From Deltaproteobacteria bacterium (GTDB lineage Bacteria > Myxococcota_A > UBA796 > UBA2385), in NCBI GenBank assembly GCA_018401435.1, contig JAGYJW010000054.1:1-46265 (forward strand): a stretch of 46,265 nucleotides of DNA, written 5' to 3'. Shown in pieces: positions 32,476 through 41,771 of this stretch. A program made the translations under genes and the position numbers. Each line of letters starts with the position of its first letter. The first letter of the stretch is position 1. The notes under the pieces were generated by a model that made no database searches, was not told where the DNA came from, and was given only the letters and a program-made list of their open reading frames with translations.

Positions 32476-35400
32476 GGGGACTCCAGTTTGGTTGGGGGAG
32501 CTTCGGAGCGGCGCAAGCGACGCTCTTCGACGGCACAGTACAGGACGGGAACCACAAAGAGGGTGACCAGCTCGATGGCCATGCCGCCGACCGAAGGAAG
32601 GGCCATCGGCACCATGATGTCAGCGCCCCGGCCCTGGGAGGTGATGACGGGCAGCAGCGCCAGCAACGTGGTCGCGGTGGTCATCAGGCAGGGCCGCACC
32701 CGCCGCTGACCAGCATCCAGGGTGCGGGCCCGCACCTCGTCGATGGTCTTGGGCGGATCCCGTTCGAATTGTTGGTGCAGATAGGTGGCAATGACGACGC
32801 CATCATCAGTCGCGATACCAATCAGCGCGATGAAGCCAATCCAAACGGCGACCGACAAGTTGACCTGGCCAACCTGGAAGATCTCACGCATGGGAGTGCC
32901 AAGGACGTTGAAGTCCAGGAACCAGGGCTGGCCATAGAGCCAGAGCAAGCTGAACCCACCGCTGACCGCCACCACGACCCCCGAATAGATGATGGCTGTG
33001 GTCGATACGCGGTGGAACTGCAAGTAGAGCAAGATGAAGACGAAGGCCAACGCGATGGGCACCAGGATGAGCAGGCGGGCCTCGCTTCGAACCTGGTTCT
33101 CATAGGAGCCTGCGAATTCGTAGCTGACCCCGTCGGGCACCCGAAGGCTGCCCGATGCGATGGCGGCATCCAGCACCTGCGCCGCCGACTCGACCGCGTC
33201 CACTTCGGCCACACCGGGCTGCTTGTCGAAGAGCACATAGCTGGTCAGGAAGGTGTCTTCGGACTTGATCATCTGCGGGCCGCGCACATAGTGCAGGGTC
33301 GCAAGCTGGGTCAAAGGCACCGCCTGGCCCCCAGGGGTCGGCACCGATACGCGCTCCAAGGCCTCGACGCTGTCGCGCAGCTCCCTCATATAGCGGACAC
33401 GCACCGGATAGCGCTCCCGGCCCTCCACCGTTCGGGTCAGCGTCATGCCGCCCAGAGCGACCTGCAGCACCTGCTGCACATCCACCACGCTCAGCCCGAA
33501 GCGGCCGATGGCCACACGGTCCAGCTCGAACTCAAGATAGGGCTTGCCCACCACGCGATCCGCAAAGACCGTCTCTGCACGAAGGGCAGGGACCTCCTTC
33601 AATCGGGACTCCAGCTCGAAACCAAAGGCCTCGATGGCCTCCAGGCTCGGCCCTTTGATCTTGATGCCCATGGGGGCCCGCATCCCACTCTGCAGCATCA
33701 CGATGCGGGCGTTGATGGGCATCAGCTCGGGCGCGGCGGTCAAGCCCGGAATTTGCGCAGCGCGGGTGATCTCGGCCCAAATACCAGACGGGCCCTTGAT
33801 GTGGTCCCGCCACTGGCGCACCCGGGTGCCATCCGCCTCTATCCGGTACTCTGGCTTATAGCTGATCACCGACTCAATCATCGAAACGGGGGCAGGGTCC
33901 AGGGCGCTGTCGGCACGACCCAGCTTGCCCACCACCCGGTCCACCTCGGGAATCTGAGCGATCCGAGCGTCCAGCTGCGACAGCATGGCCTGGACCTCGG
34001 CCACCGACGCGTGGGGCATGGTGGTGGGCATATAGAGGTAGGAGCCCTCGTCAAAGGGAGGCATATACTCGCGCCCAAAGCCTGGCAGCGCGCGCGATAT
34101 CGCTGAGACAGGGGCGGTGTTGCGGACGGAATCCGGGAGACGGGAGACGATGCCGTCCACCCCAAGCCAGGCCGTGGCGCCAAAGGCCACCACCACCAGC
34201 GGCAAAGACAAGAAGAGCAGCTTGTGGGCGAGGACCCCGCGCAGAATCCGAGGATAGGCCACCTCGAAGAGCCGGAAGGCCACAAGGATCCCGCTGAGCA
34301 GGGCCCCTGCAAAGAGCAGGTTTCGGAAGAGCCCGGCCGACTGGCCCAGGGGCATCCAGTCGGCGACCAGCAGCGATGCGACGACCACCACCGTAACCGC
34401 ATTCTCGATGAAGGTTCCGCCCTCGTTGGCGCGGGAAGAGACCAGCGGCCGAGCCAGCCGCCACAGGCCCAAGGCCACCACGAAGAGCCCGCCCATCACC
34501 GTGGCCTGGGTGGCCATCAGCCCCAGCAGGACCAGCAGCCAGTCGCGGATATGGGCGCTGCGAAAGACCGAGGCCTTGACCCGGCGCCAGCCCAGGAGCG
34601 AGGTGGTGAGGGGTGCTGGGCGCTTGCGCAGAATCAGCAGGGCCGCGCCTGGTAGGACAACAATGGCCAGCACCAAGGCCACGCTCATGGCAAAGGTCTT
34701 TGTATAGGCCAGGGGAGCGAAGAGGCGCAGCTCGGTCGCGGTGAGCCCAAATACCGGCAGGAAGCTCACCAGGGTCGTCAAGACCGACGTCAACACGGCC
34801 GGCGCCACCTCAGCCGCCGCTTTGCGCACAGCGGTCGCCCGCTGGGCCTCGCCTTGTACGGCGCTGAGGTGTTGGTCCATATTCTCGACGAAGACAATCC
34901 CGATGTCCACCATGGTGCCGATGGCGATGGCCACCCCCCCCAGGGCCATGATGTTGGCATCCACGCCGCTGATCTTCATCACGATAAAGGTGCCCAGCAC
35001 GCCCAATGGAAGGATGGCGGAGATCAGGATGGAGCTGCGCAGATTGCGCAGCATCACCAGCACCACAATCAGCGTGATCAAGATCTGCTGGGCCAGCGCG
35101 GTGGACAGGGTTCCCAGCGTCTCGCCAATCAGGGTGGACCGTTCGTAGAAGGGCACGATGGTGACCTGGCTGACCGTGCCATCTTCCAGGGTGCGGCGGG
35201 GCAGGCCGGGCTGGATCTGCGCGATGCGGGCCTTGACGGCCTGAATCACCTGCAGGGGGTTCTCCATGAAGCGGGCGACCACCACGCCGCCCACGGCGGG
35301 CGCGCCCCCATCGTCCAGCGCGCCACGGCGCAAGGCCGGCCCCAGGGCCACCCGCGCCACGTCCTTCACCCGGACCGGCGTGTGGCCCCGGCTGGCCACC

Positions 35401-36233
35401 ACCGTCTCTTCAAGATCCTCCAGATCCTCGACGAAGCCCAGCCCCCGCACCAGATACTCAACCCCGTTGATCTCAAGGGTGCGGGCGCCGACGTCCAAGT
35501 TGGACTTGCGAACCGCGTTGGCGACCTCTGTCAGGGACACCCCGTAGGCCCGCATGGCGTCGGGATCGACATCGACCTGGTATTCGCGGACAAAGCCACC
35601 CACCGACGACACCTCGCTGACCCCGTGCACCGACTGCAGGGCATAGCGCACGGTCCAATCTTGGATGGAGCGCAGCTCGTCGGGATCCCAACCCCCAACC
35701 ACCTGCCCATCGGCGTCCTGCCCTTGCAGCGTGTACCAGAAGATCTGGCCCAGGGCCGTCGCATCGGGGCCCAGCGTAGGCGCGACCGAATCGGGCACGG
35801 TGCCCGGAGGCAGGGCCGCCAGCTTCTCCAGCACACGGGACCGGGACCAATAGAACTCCACGTCGTCGCTGAAGATCACATAGATGGTCGAGAAGCCCAG
35901 GGCGGATGAGCTGCGCACGGTGCGCACGCCGGGGATGCCCAGCAAGGCCGTCGTCAGCGGATAGGTGACCTGGTCTTCCACATCACGGGGGGAGCGCCCC
36001 GGCCATTCGGTGAAGACGATCTGTTGGTTCTCGCCAATATCGGGGATGGCATCAACGGGGACAGGGTCCCGGGGCAGGTCTCCGCTGGCCCATTCAAAGG
36101 GCGAGACATAGAGCCCTCCAGCGACCAGCATGGCCGCCAGAACAAAGACCACAAGCTTGTTCACTATGAACCAGCCAATGGCACGCTCCCAGCCGCCCAC
36201 CGGGTCGTCGGGGTGCTTCTGTTGGGGGCCCAT
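32472..36233 (-). CDS. cusA: CusA-like heavy-metal RND efflux pump
   Basis: A 1253-residue inner-membrane antiporter of the HME-RND group. The metal-relay methionines of E. coli CusA (573, 623, 672) align with Met735 (YLYMPTTMP), Met785 (DPAPVSMIES) and Met846 (NARIVMLQSG), arguing for Cu(I)/Ag(I) rather than zinc or cobalt. The TM4 proton-relay region is VAIAIGTMVDIGIVFVEN. It is about 200 residues longer than CusA because of an insert at about 540-675 with several extra hydrophobic segments. It would form a trans-envelope complex with the adaptor and outer-membrane factor encoded upstream. ATG 36233 overlaps the adaptor stop, and its own stop overlaps the lipoprotein start. Confidence 0.95.
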   Translation of the reverse strand: MGPQQKHPDDPVGGWERAIGWFIVNKLVVFVLAAMLVAGGLYVSPFEWASGDLPRDPVPVDAIPDIGENQQIVFTEWPGRSPRDVEDQVTYPLTTALLGIPGVRTVRSSSALGFSTIYVIFSDDVEFYWSRSRVLEKLAALPPGTVPDSVAPTLGPDATALGQIFWYTLQGQDADGQVVGGWDPDELRSIQDWTVRYALQSVHGVSEVSSVGGFVREYQVDVDPDAMRAYGVSLTEVANAVRKSNLDVGARTLEINGVEYLVRGLGFVEDLEDLEETVVASRGHTPVRVKDVARVALGPALRRGALDDGGAPAVGGVVVARFMENPLQVIQAVKARIAQIQPGLPRRTLEDGTVSQVTIVPFYERSTLIGETLGTLSTALAQQILITLIVVLVMLRNLRSSILISAILPLGVLGTFIVMKISGVDANIMALGGVAIAIGTMVDIGIVFVENMDQHLSAVQGEAQRATAVRKAAAEVAPAVLTSVLTTLVSFLPVFGLTATELRLFAPLAYTKTFAMSVALVLAIVVLPGAALLILRKRPAPLTTSLLGWRRVKASVFRSAHIRDWLLVLLGLMATQATVMGGLFVVALGLWRLARPLVSSRANEGGTFIENAVTVVVVASLLVADWMPLGQSAGLFRNLLFAGALLSGILVAFRLFEVAYPRILRGVLAHKLLFLSLPLVVVAFGATAWLGVDGIVSRLPDSVRNTAPVSAISRALPGFGREYMPPFDEGSYLYMPTTMPHASVAEVQAMLSQLDARIAQIPEVDRVVGKLGRADSALDPAPVSMIESVISYKPEYRIEADGTRVRQWRDHIKGPSGIWAEITRAAQIPGLTAAPELMPINARIVMLQSGMRAPMGIKIKGPSLEAIEAFGFELESRLKEVPALRAETVFADRVVGKPYLEFELDRVAIGRFGLSVVDVQQVLQVALGGMTLTRTVEGRERYPVRVRYMRELRDSVEALERVSVPTPGGQAVPLTQLATLHYVRGPQMIKSEDTFLTSYVLFDKQPGVAEVDAVESAAQVLDAAIASGSLRVPDGVSYEFAGSYENQVRSEARLLILVPIALAFVFILLYLQFHRVSTTAIIYSGVVVAVSGGFSLLWLYGQPWFLDFNVLGTPMREIFQVGQVNLSVAVWIGFIALIGIATDDGVVIATYLHQQFERDPPKTIDEVRARTLDAGQRRVRPCLMTTATTLLALLPVITSQGRGADIMVPMALPSVGGMAIELVTLFVVPVLYCAVEERRLRRSEAPPTKLESP

Positions 36234-38062
36234 CAGTGCACATGCCCGGCGGGAGCAGCCGGTCGCTTGGAGGGTGGTATGGCCGGCTGGGCCAATCTTG
36301 CGCCGGGATCAACAGACTCTTGAAGCTCGCCACAGCTGCCCATATCCGGCCCGAAATAGGCGTTCTGGATGGCCTCACCCTGCTGCACCCACCGCGCGCC
36401 GGCCCCATCGGAAGCCATGGGACAGAAGGCCACCGACAGCGCCTCATCCAGGGGGTTGCCATAGTGTTGAAGCAGCCCTTCGATTGCCCCAGAGAGGGCG
36501 ACGAAGCCCTCTCGGGCGCCAACAAGCGAGGTCGCCATCCCGATATGCCGGGCGTGGGCGATCACAGGCGCAGCGCGCATCTCCCAACCTTCTGGGGGGG
36601 CCTGGGCCTGCGCCCTGTCCAGCGCCTCGCCCAGGGCCTGAGCGCCGGACACAGCCTCCGCCAAGTCGTCGGTAGCCAAGGCCTGCTGAATCCGAAGATA
36701 GGCCTTCAGGACCGCCCCCAGGTCGGAGCGCTGCTGTGGGCTCAGGGCTGGAGCGGCTGCGGGCTCGGGGTCCAGGGTCATCATGCTCGCGCCTCCCCGA
36801 ATCTGCAGATCGGCGTCAAGCGAGAAAGCGCCCCGGCTGACGATCCGCTCGCCCGCCTTCAGCCCCGACAGCACGGGGTAGAGGTCGCCTTGTCGGTCGC
36901 CCAGCCTCACCACCCGGGGCAGGTAGGACCGCCGGCCAGCGGCCTGCTGCTCCACATAGACCAGCGAGCGCAGCCCCGTGAAGAGCGCCGCGCTGGCTGG
37001 GATGAGCAGCGGGTCCGCGGACGCGTCGGCCTGCTGGGTGGCCACGAAGGCCTCTGCGAACATGCCCGGCCGCAGGCGGCCAGCGGGGTTGGGCAACTCG
37101 ACCCGCACGCGGGCGATGCGTCGAATCGGGTCAAGGGTGGGGTCGATGAAGGAGACGACACCCTCCAAGGTCTCGCCATCGATGCCTTGGATGGTCATCG
37201 TGACGGGCTGCCCCACCGCCACTCGGGACAAATCCGCCTCATAGGCATCAAGCTGCACCCAGACCCGGCTGAGATCGGCCACCCGATACAGCACCGCACC
37301 CGTGCCGACATAGGCACCCTCTGTGGCCATCCGTTGAAGCACCGTGCCCCCAACCGGCGCCCGGATGCGCACCTGACGGGTCGGCGCCTGCGCCGCCTCC
37401 ATGTCGCGAAGCTCGTCGTCGGGCACGCCCAGGAGCCTCAGCCGGTCCCGGGCGGCGTCCAAGGCGGCGCCAGCGGCGGAGCGGCTGGCCTCGGGGCTCT
37501 CCGCAAGCTGCCGCTGCTGGGCGAGGGCGGTCAACAGGTCCTGGTGGGCGGCATAGACCTCTGGGCTGTAGAGCGTCGCGACGACCTGCCCGGCGGCCAC
37601 ACGCGCTCCGGTGACTGACAGGTGCAGGCGGTCAATGCGGCCGCTGATCCAGGTGGTCAGGCTGCGCTCCCGGCGCTCGTCCACCTCCACCCGGCCCAAG
37701 AGTCGCAAGCCTCCGGATTCGCCGAGAGAGGAGCCCACAACGGTGGTCTGCAGGCCAGCAAGCGCCCGCGCTTCATCGCTCCAGACCAGCCCGGCTCCAC
37801 CATCCGAAGACGAGGCCGCGACGACAGGCACCAGATCCATGCCACAGATGGGGCACGAACCAGGGCCATCCTGCCGAATCTGCGGGTGCATGGCGCAGGT
37901 CCACAGCTCGGCGCTGGCCTGCTCCGGGTCCGCTTGGGTCGTCTCTGGGACCCCCCCGCCACGGAAGAGCAACGCCCCGAGCAGAAAGGCCAGCAGCAGG
38001 CCAGCGACCCGACCGGGCCAGCCCAGCGCGAGGGCGTTGAGACGTGGCATGAGGTCCTTCAT
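36233..38062 (-). CDS. cusB: CusB-like RND periplasmic adaptor with metal-binding domains at both ends
   Basis: A 609-residue membrane-fusion protein. One N-terminal membrane segment (GRVAGLLLAFLLGALLF) is followed by a heavy-metal-binding domain WTCAMHPQIRQDGPGSCPIC-GM, then the barrel-sandwich/hairpin/beta-barrel body typical of CusB (LLGRVEVDERRERSLTTWIS, VYAAHQDLLTALAQQRQLAE, IRAPVGGTVLQRMATEGAYV). The C-terminal 160 residues resemble DUF3347 (AYLRIQQALATDDLAEA, ending FCPMASDGAG...NAYFGPDMGSCGEL). It links the pump to the outer-membrane factor and delivers metal. ATG 38062 overlaps the stop of the upstream gene (ATGA). Confidence 0.93.
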   Translation of the reverse strand: MKDLMPRLNALALGWPGRVAGLLLAFLLGALLFRGGGVPETTQADPEQASAELWTCAMHPQIRQDGPGSCPICGMDLVPVVAASSSDGGAGLVWSDEARALAGLQTTVVGSSLGESGGLRLLGRVEVDERRERSLTTWISGRIDRLHLSVTGARVAAGQVVATLYSPEVYAAHQDLLTALAQQRQLAESPEASRSAAGAALDAARDRLRLLGVPDDELRDMEAAQAPTRQVRIRAPVGGTVLQRMATEGAYVGTGAVLYRVADLSRVWVQLDAYEADLSRVAVGQPVTMTIQGIDGETLEGVVSFIDPTLDPIRRIARVRVELPNPAGRLRPGMFAEAFVATQQADASADPLLIPASAALFTGLRSLVYVEQQAAGRRSYLPRVVRLGDRQGDLYPVLSGLKAGERIVSRGAFSLDADLQIRGGASMMTLDPEPAAAPALSPQQRSDLGAVLKAYLRIQQALATDDLAEAVSGAQALGEALDRAQAQAPPEGWEMRAAPVIAHARHIGMATSLVGAREGFVALSGAIEGLLQHYGNPLDEALSVAFCPMASDGAGARWVQQGEAIQNAYFGPDMGSCGELQESVDPGARLAQPAIPPSKRPAAPAGHVH

Positions 38063-39404
38063 GGTGCGCTCCGAGGGCGGGTCTCAGGCATTGGGCCGCG
38101 GGCGACCGGTCGTCCAACGATGGCGTCCAGGCTGGACCAGGCGCGGGCGTGGTCGGACCGCGCCTGGTCCAACTCAAGGCGCAGATCGAGCAGGTCCCGC
38201 TGGGCGAGCAGAAGCTGAGCGACGGTGCTGCGGCCGGACACGAAGCCCCCGATCAAGGACCCATAGGCGGCCTCGGCTTGGGGCAGCAGCGTGCCTCGGT
38301 CACATTCACCCGCCGAGCGCTGTCATCCAGCGCCGCGAGCGCCTGCTCCAGCTGCGCACCTGCGAGGTCATCGCGGGCCCGCCAGTCCAGCCGCAGGGCC
38401 TCTGCCTGGGCCCGCGCGGCGTCCACATCTTCGGACAGACCCCGCTGCCACAGGGGGAGCTTGACGCCAAGCCCAAGCATCAACGCGTCTTTTCCACTAT
38501 CGGCGACATCGGGCATGGGCGAGGGACCCGTCAGGATCCAGTCGGCGCCCAAGCTGAAGCCCGGCAGCCGCTGCGTCCGCGCCACGCCCACAGCCGCCTC
38601 TGCGGCGTCAACCAGGTGGGCGCGTCTCTGCAGGTCAGGGTGCTGAACAATCGCCGTCAGCAGCGCGCTGCGGGCCTCGGCCGGCAGGACGGGGGCAGGT
38701 GGCGCCTCGGTCGTGGGCAGGGCCATTGGCCCCGGCAGCGCCACGAACGCGCCCAAGACCGCCTGCATTGCGCGCTCCTTCTCGTCCAGGGCCCGCAGGC
38801 GGTCCGCCAGGCGCGCCCGGGTCAAATCCACCTGCTGCAGATCCGCCAGCGTGGCGGCCCCAACCTCCACCCGTGCCCGCGCGCTGGCGGAGAGGCCATC
38901 CAGGACCACGAGGTGGTCCTGGTGGGTGGCACGCGCGGCCCGCAGCTCCCACAGATCCCAATAGGCCAGGGCGACCCGGTTTGAGAGCTCCAAGCTGAGC
39001 GCTTCAAAGGCGTCCTCGGCCGCCCGGGCGTCGGCAGTGGCGGCATCTGCGCCGCGCGACAAGGATGTGGGCCAGGGGAAGGCCTGCTGCAGGCTCAGCC
39101 GCGCCTGTTGGGGGCCCACCCGCGTCTCGACAGATCTCAGGAAGATGCCAAAGCCCAGGTTGGGCTCTGGCAGACGCCGGCTGCGCGCGATCCGATGAAT
39201 CGCCGCCTGCCAGCGCGAATAGGCAGCCTGCAAAGCGGGTGACTGCTGCATCGCGGCGGCGATATAGGCGCCCACGCCTCCTGGCGCAGCGTCGATGACG
39301 GGCCCGGACAGCGCCACGGCGCCACCATCTGCGGGCGCAGCGGCGGGTGACGGTCGCGCGGCCCCAAGCAAGATCAGCAGGATGACGGGTGAGAAGCGGG
39401 CCAA
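38059..39404 (-). CDS. cusC: TolC/CusC-type outer-membrane factor, frameshifted near the 3' end
   Basis: First gene of the leftward operon. TTG 39404 follows GGAGG by eight bases and gives a Sec signal (ARFSPVILLILLGAARP) without a lipobox. Two outer-membrane efflux repeats are seen (PNLGFGIFLRSVETRVGPQQ...ELSNRVALAYWDLWELRAAR; SLGADWILTG...AQAEALRLDWRARDDLAGAQ). At about 38291-38296 the frame breaks: as written it stops at 38253, whereas the next frame continues the second repeat (TLLPQAEAAYGSLIGGFVSG, STVAQLLLAQRDLLDLRLEL) to TGA 38059, overlapping the adaptor start. One missing base (GAGGCACG for GAGGGCACG) explains it. Without it the last 65 or so residues, part of the periplasmic tunnel, are lost. 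Confidence 0.85.
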
Positions 39405-39429
39405 GTCAGGATCCTCCGCCAGGACCGGT

Positions 39430-39445
39430 TGCAAGGGCCGTGCCG
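39430..39445 (-). promoter_or_regulatory. Sigma-54 promoter of the efflux operon
   Basis: On the minus strand the site reads CGGCACGGCCCTTGCA against the consensus TGGCACGNNNNTTGCA, one mismatch, with correct GG-N10-GC spacing. It lies 26 bp upstream of the TTG start of the outer-membrane factor gene. An NtrC-type activator is encoded by the divergent genes, supporting use. Confidence 0.8.
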
Positions 39446-39533
39446 GCAGGCCTGGGATGGCGGGGGCGCCGAGCTTGGGGGCCGCAGGGGAGCCCTCTCG
39501 CCGACGCCCGGGCACCAGCGCGCCCTCCTCGCC

Positions 39534-39571
39534 TTCGCAGCTTCGCGAAGGGATCTTCGCAGGACTGCGAA
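39534..39571. promoter_or_regulatory. Tandem palindromic operators (candidate enhancer for the sigma-54 activator)
   Basis: Two 16-bp palindromes, TTCGCAGCTTCGCGAA (39534-39549, imperfect) and TTCGCAGGACTGCGAA (39556-39571, perfect 7-bp arms), share the left arm TTCGCAG and are 22 bp centre to centre, two helical turns. They lie about 75-100 bp upstream of the expected start of the kinase promoter and 120-145 bp upstream of that of the efflux promoter, standard enhancer distances for NtrC-type regulators. Confidence 0.72.
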
Positions 39572-39612
39572 TCCCAGGCGAAGCAGGGGCGATGATGGGC
39601 CGACTCTCAACC

Positions 39613-39628
39613 GGGCCCGGCTCTTGCA
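39613..39628 (+). promoter_or_regulatory. Sigma-54 promoter of the kinase-regulator-ATPase genes
   Basis: Reads GGGCCCGGCTCTTGCA against TGGCACGNNNNTTGCA (two mismatches) with correct GG-N10-GC spacing, 26 bp before the GTG start of the kinase gene and facing away from the efflux promoter. Confidence 0.68.
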
Positions 39629-39653
39629 GTTGGTCCCAGCAGGAGACCTCCGC

Positions 39654-41771
39654 GTGACCCATCCCCCTCGCACCATCGGCTTGCGCAACCTTGAAGCGCG
39701 TCTGCTGGTCAGCTTCTTGCTGGTCTCGCTGCTGCCCCTGGCTGTGACCGCTACGCTCATCAGCTGGAGGAGCGCATCGCTGGTCGAGCGCTTTGTCGCG
39801 TCCAGCCTGCAGAAGACCGCAGAGGGCTATGCATCGGGGCTCGACTCCTTTCTGGCGCGGCACCGGGGCCGCCTGCGCCAGCTCGACCTCTCACGGGGCG
39901 CCGAGGTGGACCTGAACGCCGCCTTGGCGGAGGACCGCAGCGTGGAAGCCCTCTGGCTGCACGGCTCGCACATCCAGGCAGGGGCGACCCCTGCGCCCTG
40001 GGCCACCGCCGCCTGCGACGCACTGTCGGTGGACCCGACCCAGGTCATGACCCACGCTGGCGAGGGCCACGCCCATGCGGTCGTTGTCGCAGTGCGACGT
40101 CCTGAAGGCCTGCTCTGCGCCCAGGTGACCTTCACCCTGCACCAGGACATGCTCAGCGAGCAGGCCACCAGCATCTTGGGCGGCAGCGCCTATATTGTCG
40201 ATAGGGATGGTGTGGTGGTCTGCCACGCCTTTGAAGAGTCCGAGCCCCATGTGGCCCGCGGCTCGCAGCTCTCCCCCGAGGCCAGCTTGGTCGCCGCGCG
40301 GGCCCTCCCATGGGCGGCACTCTTGGGCGATGGGGCGCCTGCGCGTTTTGCCGCCTATGCCCCGGCCAGCCAGCTGCCTTGGGGCGTCTGGGTGGAGATC
40401 CCCACGGAACAGGCGGTCGCGCCGCTGCTGTCCGCATTGCACCGTACAGTTGGATATACGGCATTGGCGGCGCTCTTTGCCATCGCTGCCGCCATGGGTC
40501 TGTCCCGGCGTCTGGGCGCGCCGGTGCGGCAGGTGGCGGCAGCCGTTCGGCGTGTGGCTGAGGGTCGCTACGGTGGCTCGGTCCCCGTCACCGGGAATGA
40601 CGATGTGGCCGAGCTGGCCGCGGATTTCAACCGCATGAGCGAGGCATTGGCCCGGTCCCATTCCGAGCTGGAAGAGCGGGTGGCCCAACGCACCCAAGAG
40701 CTGGAGGCAGCTCGCGAGCTGTCCGACCTGCTGCTGGACAGCATGCAGCATCGCATCTTGGTGATGGATGCAGACCTTCGGGTGATTCGGGCCAATGAGG
40801 CCGCGCTGCAGGCCTATGGCCGCGACATCCTAGGCTGCGGCTGCCGAAGCATCCCTCGGGGCCAGGATCTCTCCGACAGGACCTGCACCGCCCAGCGGGT
40901 CTTGGACACCGGCCTGCGCGTGAGTGACGAGCGCATCGACCGACGCGACGGCCGAAGCGAGGTGCTATCAGTCGAGACCTACCCCCTCAAAGGCGGCGGA
41001 ACCATCGCCAATGCCATCGTCGAGATCGCCCAGGATGTAACGGAGATCAAACGCATCCGGGCCCAGCTCGCCCAGCAACAGAAGATGGTCGCCCTGGGCA
41101 CGCTTGCGGCCGGCCTGGCCCACGAGATCGGCAACCCACTGGCCAGCATGTCATCGGAGCTCGAGATGCTGGAGCGCATGTGGGATCCCGAAGAGGCCCG
41201 CGCCGCCGTGCCGGTCTTGCGCAACGAGATTCGGCGTATATCAGGCCTCTTGCGCGAGCTGACTGATCTGGGCCGCAGGCCTTCGGATCAGGCGACGGCC
41301 TTTTCGCCCGCCGATCTTCTAACAGAGCTGAGCCGTATGCTGCGCCACGATCCCCGCAGCAAGGGGGTTGAGATCTCCACCGAAGCCGAGGCCGATGTGC
41401 GCTGCTTGTGTACCGATCGAGACCGGGTGGTGCAGGTGCTGGTCAACCTTGGACTGAATGCCTTGGACGCCCTAGAAGGGATGGGCAGCCTGTGCTTCCG
41501 GCTGGCCCGCGACCCGCTGGGCGGCGTGCGCTTCGAGGTCGCCGACACGGGCCCGGGCGTCGCGGCAGATGTCGCTGGACGGGTCTTCGATCCATTCTTC
41601 ACGACGAAGGCCCCCGGGCAAGGGACCGGTCTGGGGCTCTTCGTGAGCGAACGCATCGCCCAAGAGCTTGGCGGCCGCATCGAGCTGCAGAGCAACCCGG
41701 CCGGAGCGACCTTCACCTTGGTTCTGCCATTCTGTGCCTGTGAAGAAGGGCAGGGGAGCGAGCGTGTCTGA
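39654..41771 (+). CDS. Sensor histidine kinase of the copper-export locus
   Basis: A 705-residue membrane kinase. GTG 39654 is preceded by AGGAGACC. TM1 (LLVSFLLVSLLPLAVTATL, about 15-35), an extracytoplasmic sensor region of about 230 residues, TM2 (TVGYTALAALFAIAAAMG), a HAMP domain, a PAS domain (RILVMDADLRVIRANEAAL), HisKA with the phosphorylated His490 (GLAAGLAHEIGNPLASM-type), and the ATPase domain (NLGLNALDAL, DTGPGVAA, GTGLGLFVS). The layout is like that of ZraS. The PAS domain contains a Cys cluster (LGCGCRSIP) that could touch metal, which is speculative. It overlaps the regulator gene by 8 bp. Confidence 0.92.
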   Translation: MTHPPRTIGLRNLEARLLVSFLLVSLLPLAVTATLISWRSASLVERFVASSLQKTAEGYASGLDSFLARHRGRLRQLDLSRGAEVDLNAALAEDRSVEALWLHGSHIQAGATPAPWATAACDALSVDPTQVMTHAGEGHAHAVVVAVRRPEGLLCAQVTFTLHQDMLSEQATSILGGSAYIVDRDGVVVCHAFEESEPHVARGSQLSPEASLVAARALPWAALLGDGAPARFAAYAPASQLPWGVWVEIPTEQAVAPLLSALHRTVGYTALAALFAIAAAMGLSRRLGAPVRQVAAAVRRVAEGRYGGSVPVTGNDDVAELAADFNRMSEALARSHSELEERVAQRTQELEAARELSDLLLDSMQHRILVMDADLRVIRANEAALQAYGRDILGCGCRSIPRGQDLSDRTCTAQRVLDTGLRVSDERIDRRDGRSEVLSVETYPLKGGGTIANAIVEIAQDVTEIKRIRAQLAQQQKMVALGTLAAGLAHEIGNPLASMSSELEMLERMWDPEEARAAVPVLRNEIRRISGLLRELTDLGRRPSDQATAFSPADLLTELSRMLRHDPRSKGVEISTEAEADVRCLCTDRDRVVQVLVNLGLNALDALEGMGSLCFRLARDPLGGVRFEVADTGPGVAADVAGRVFDPFFTTKAPGQGTGLGLFVSERIAQELGGRIELQSNPAGATFTLVLPFCACEEGQGSERV

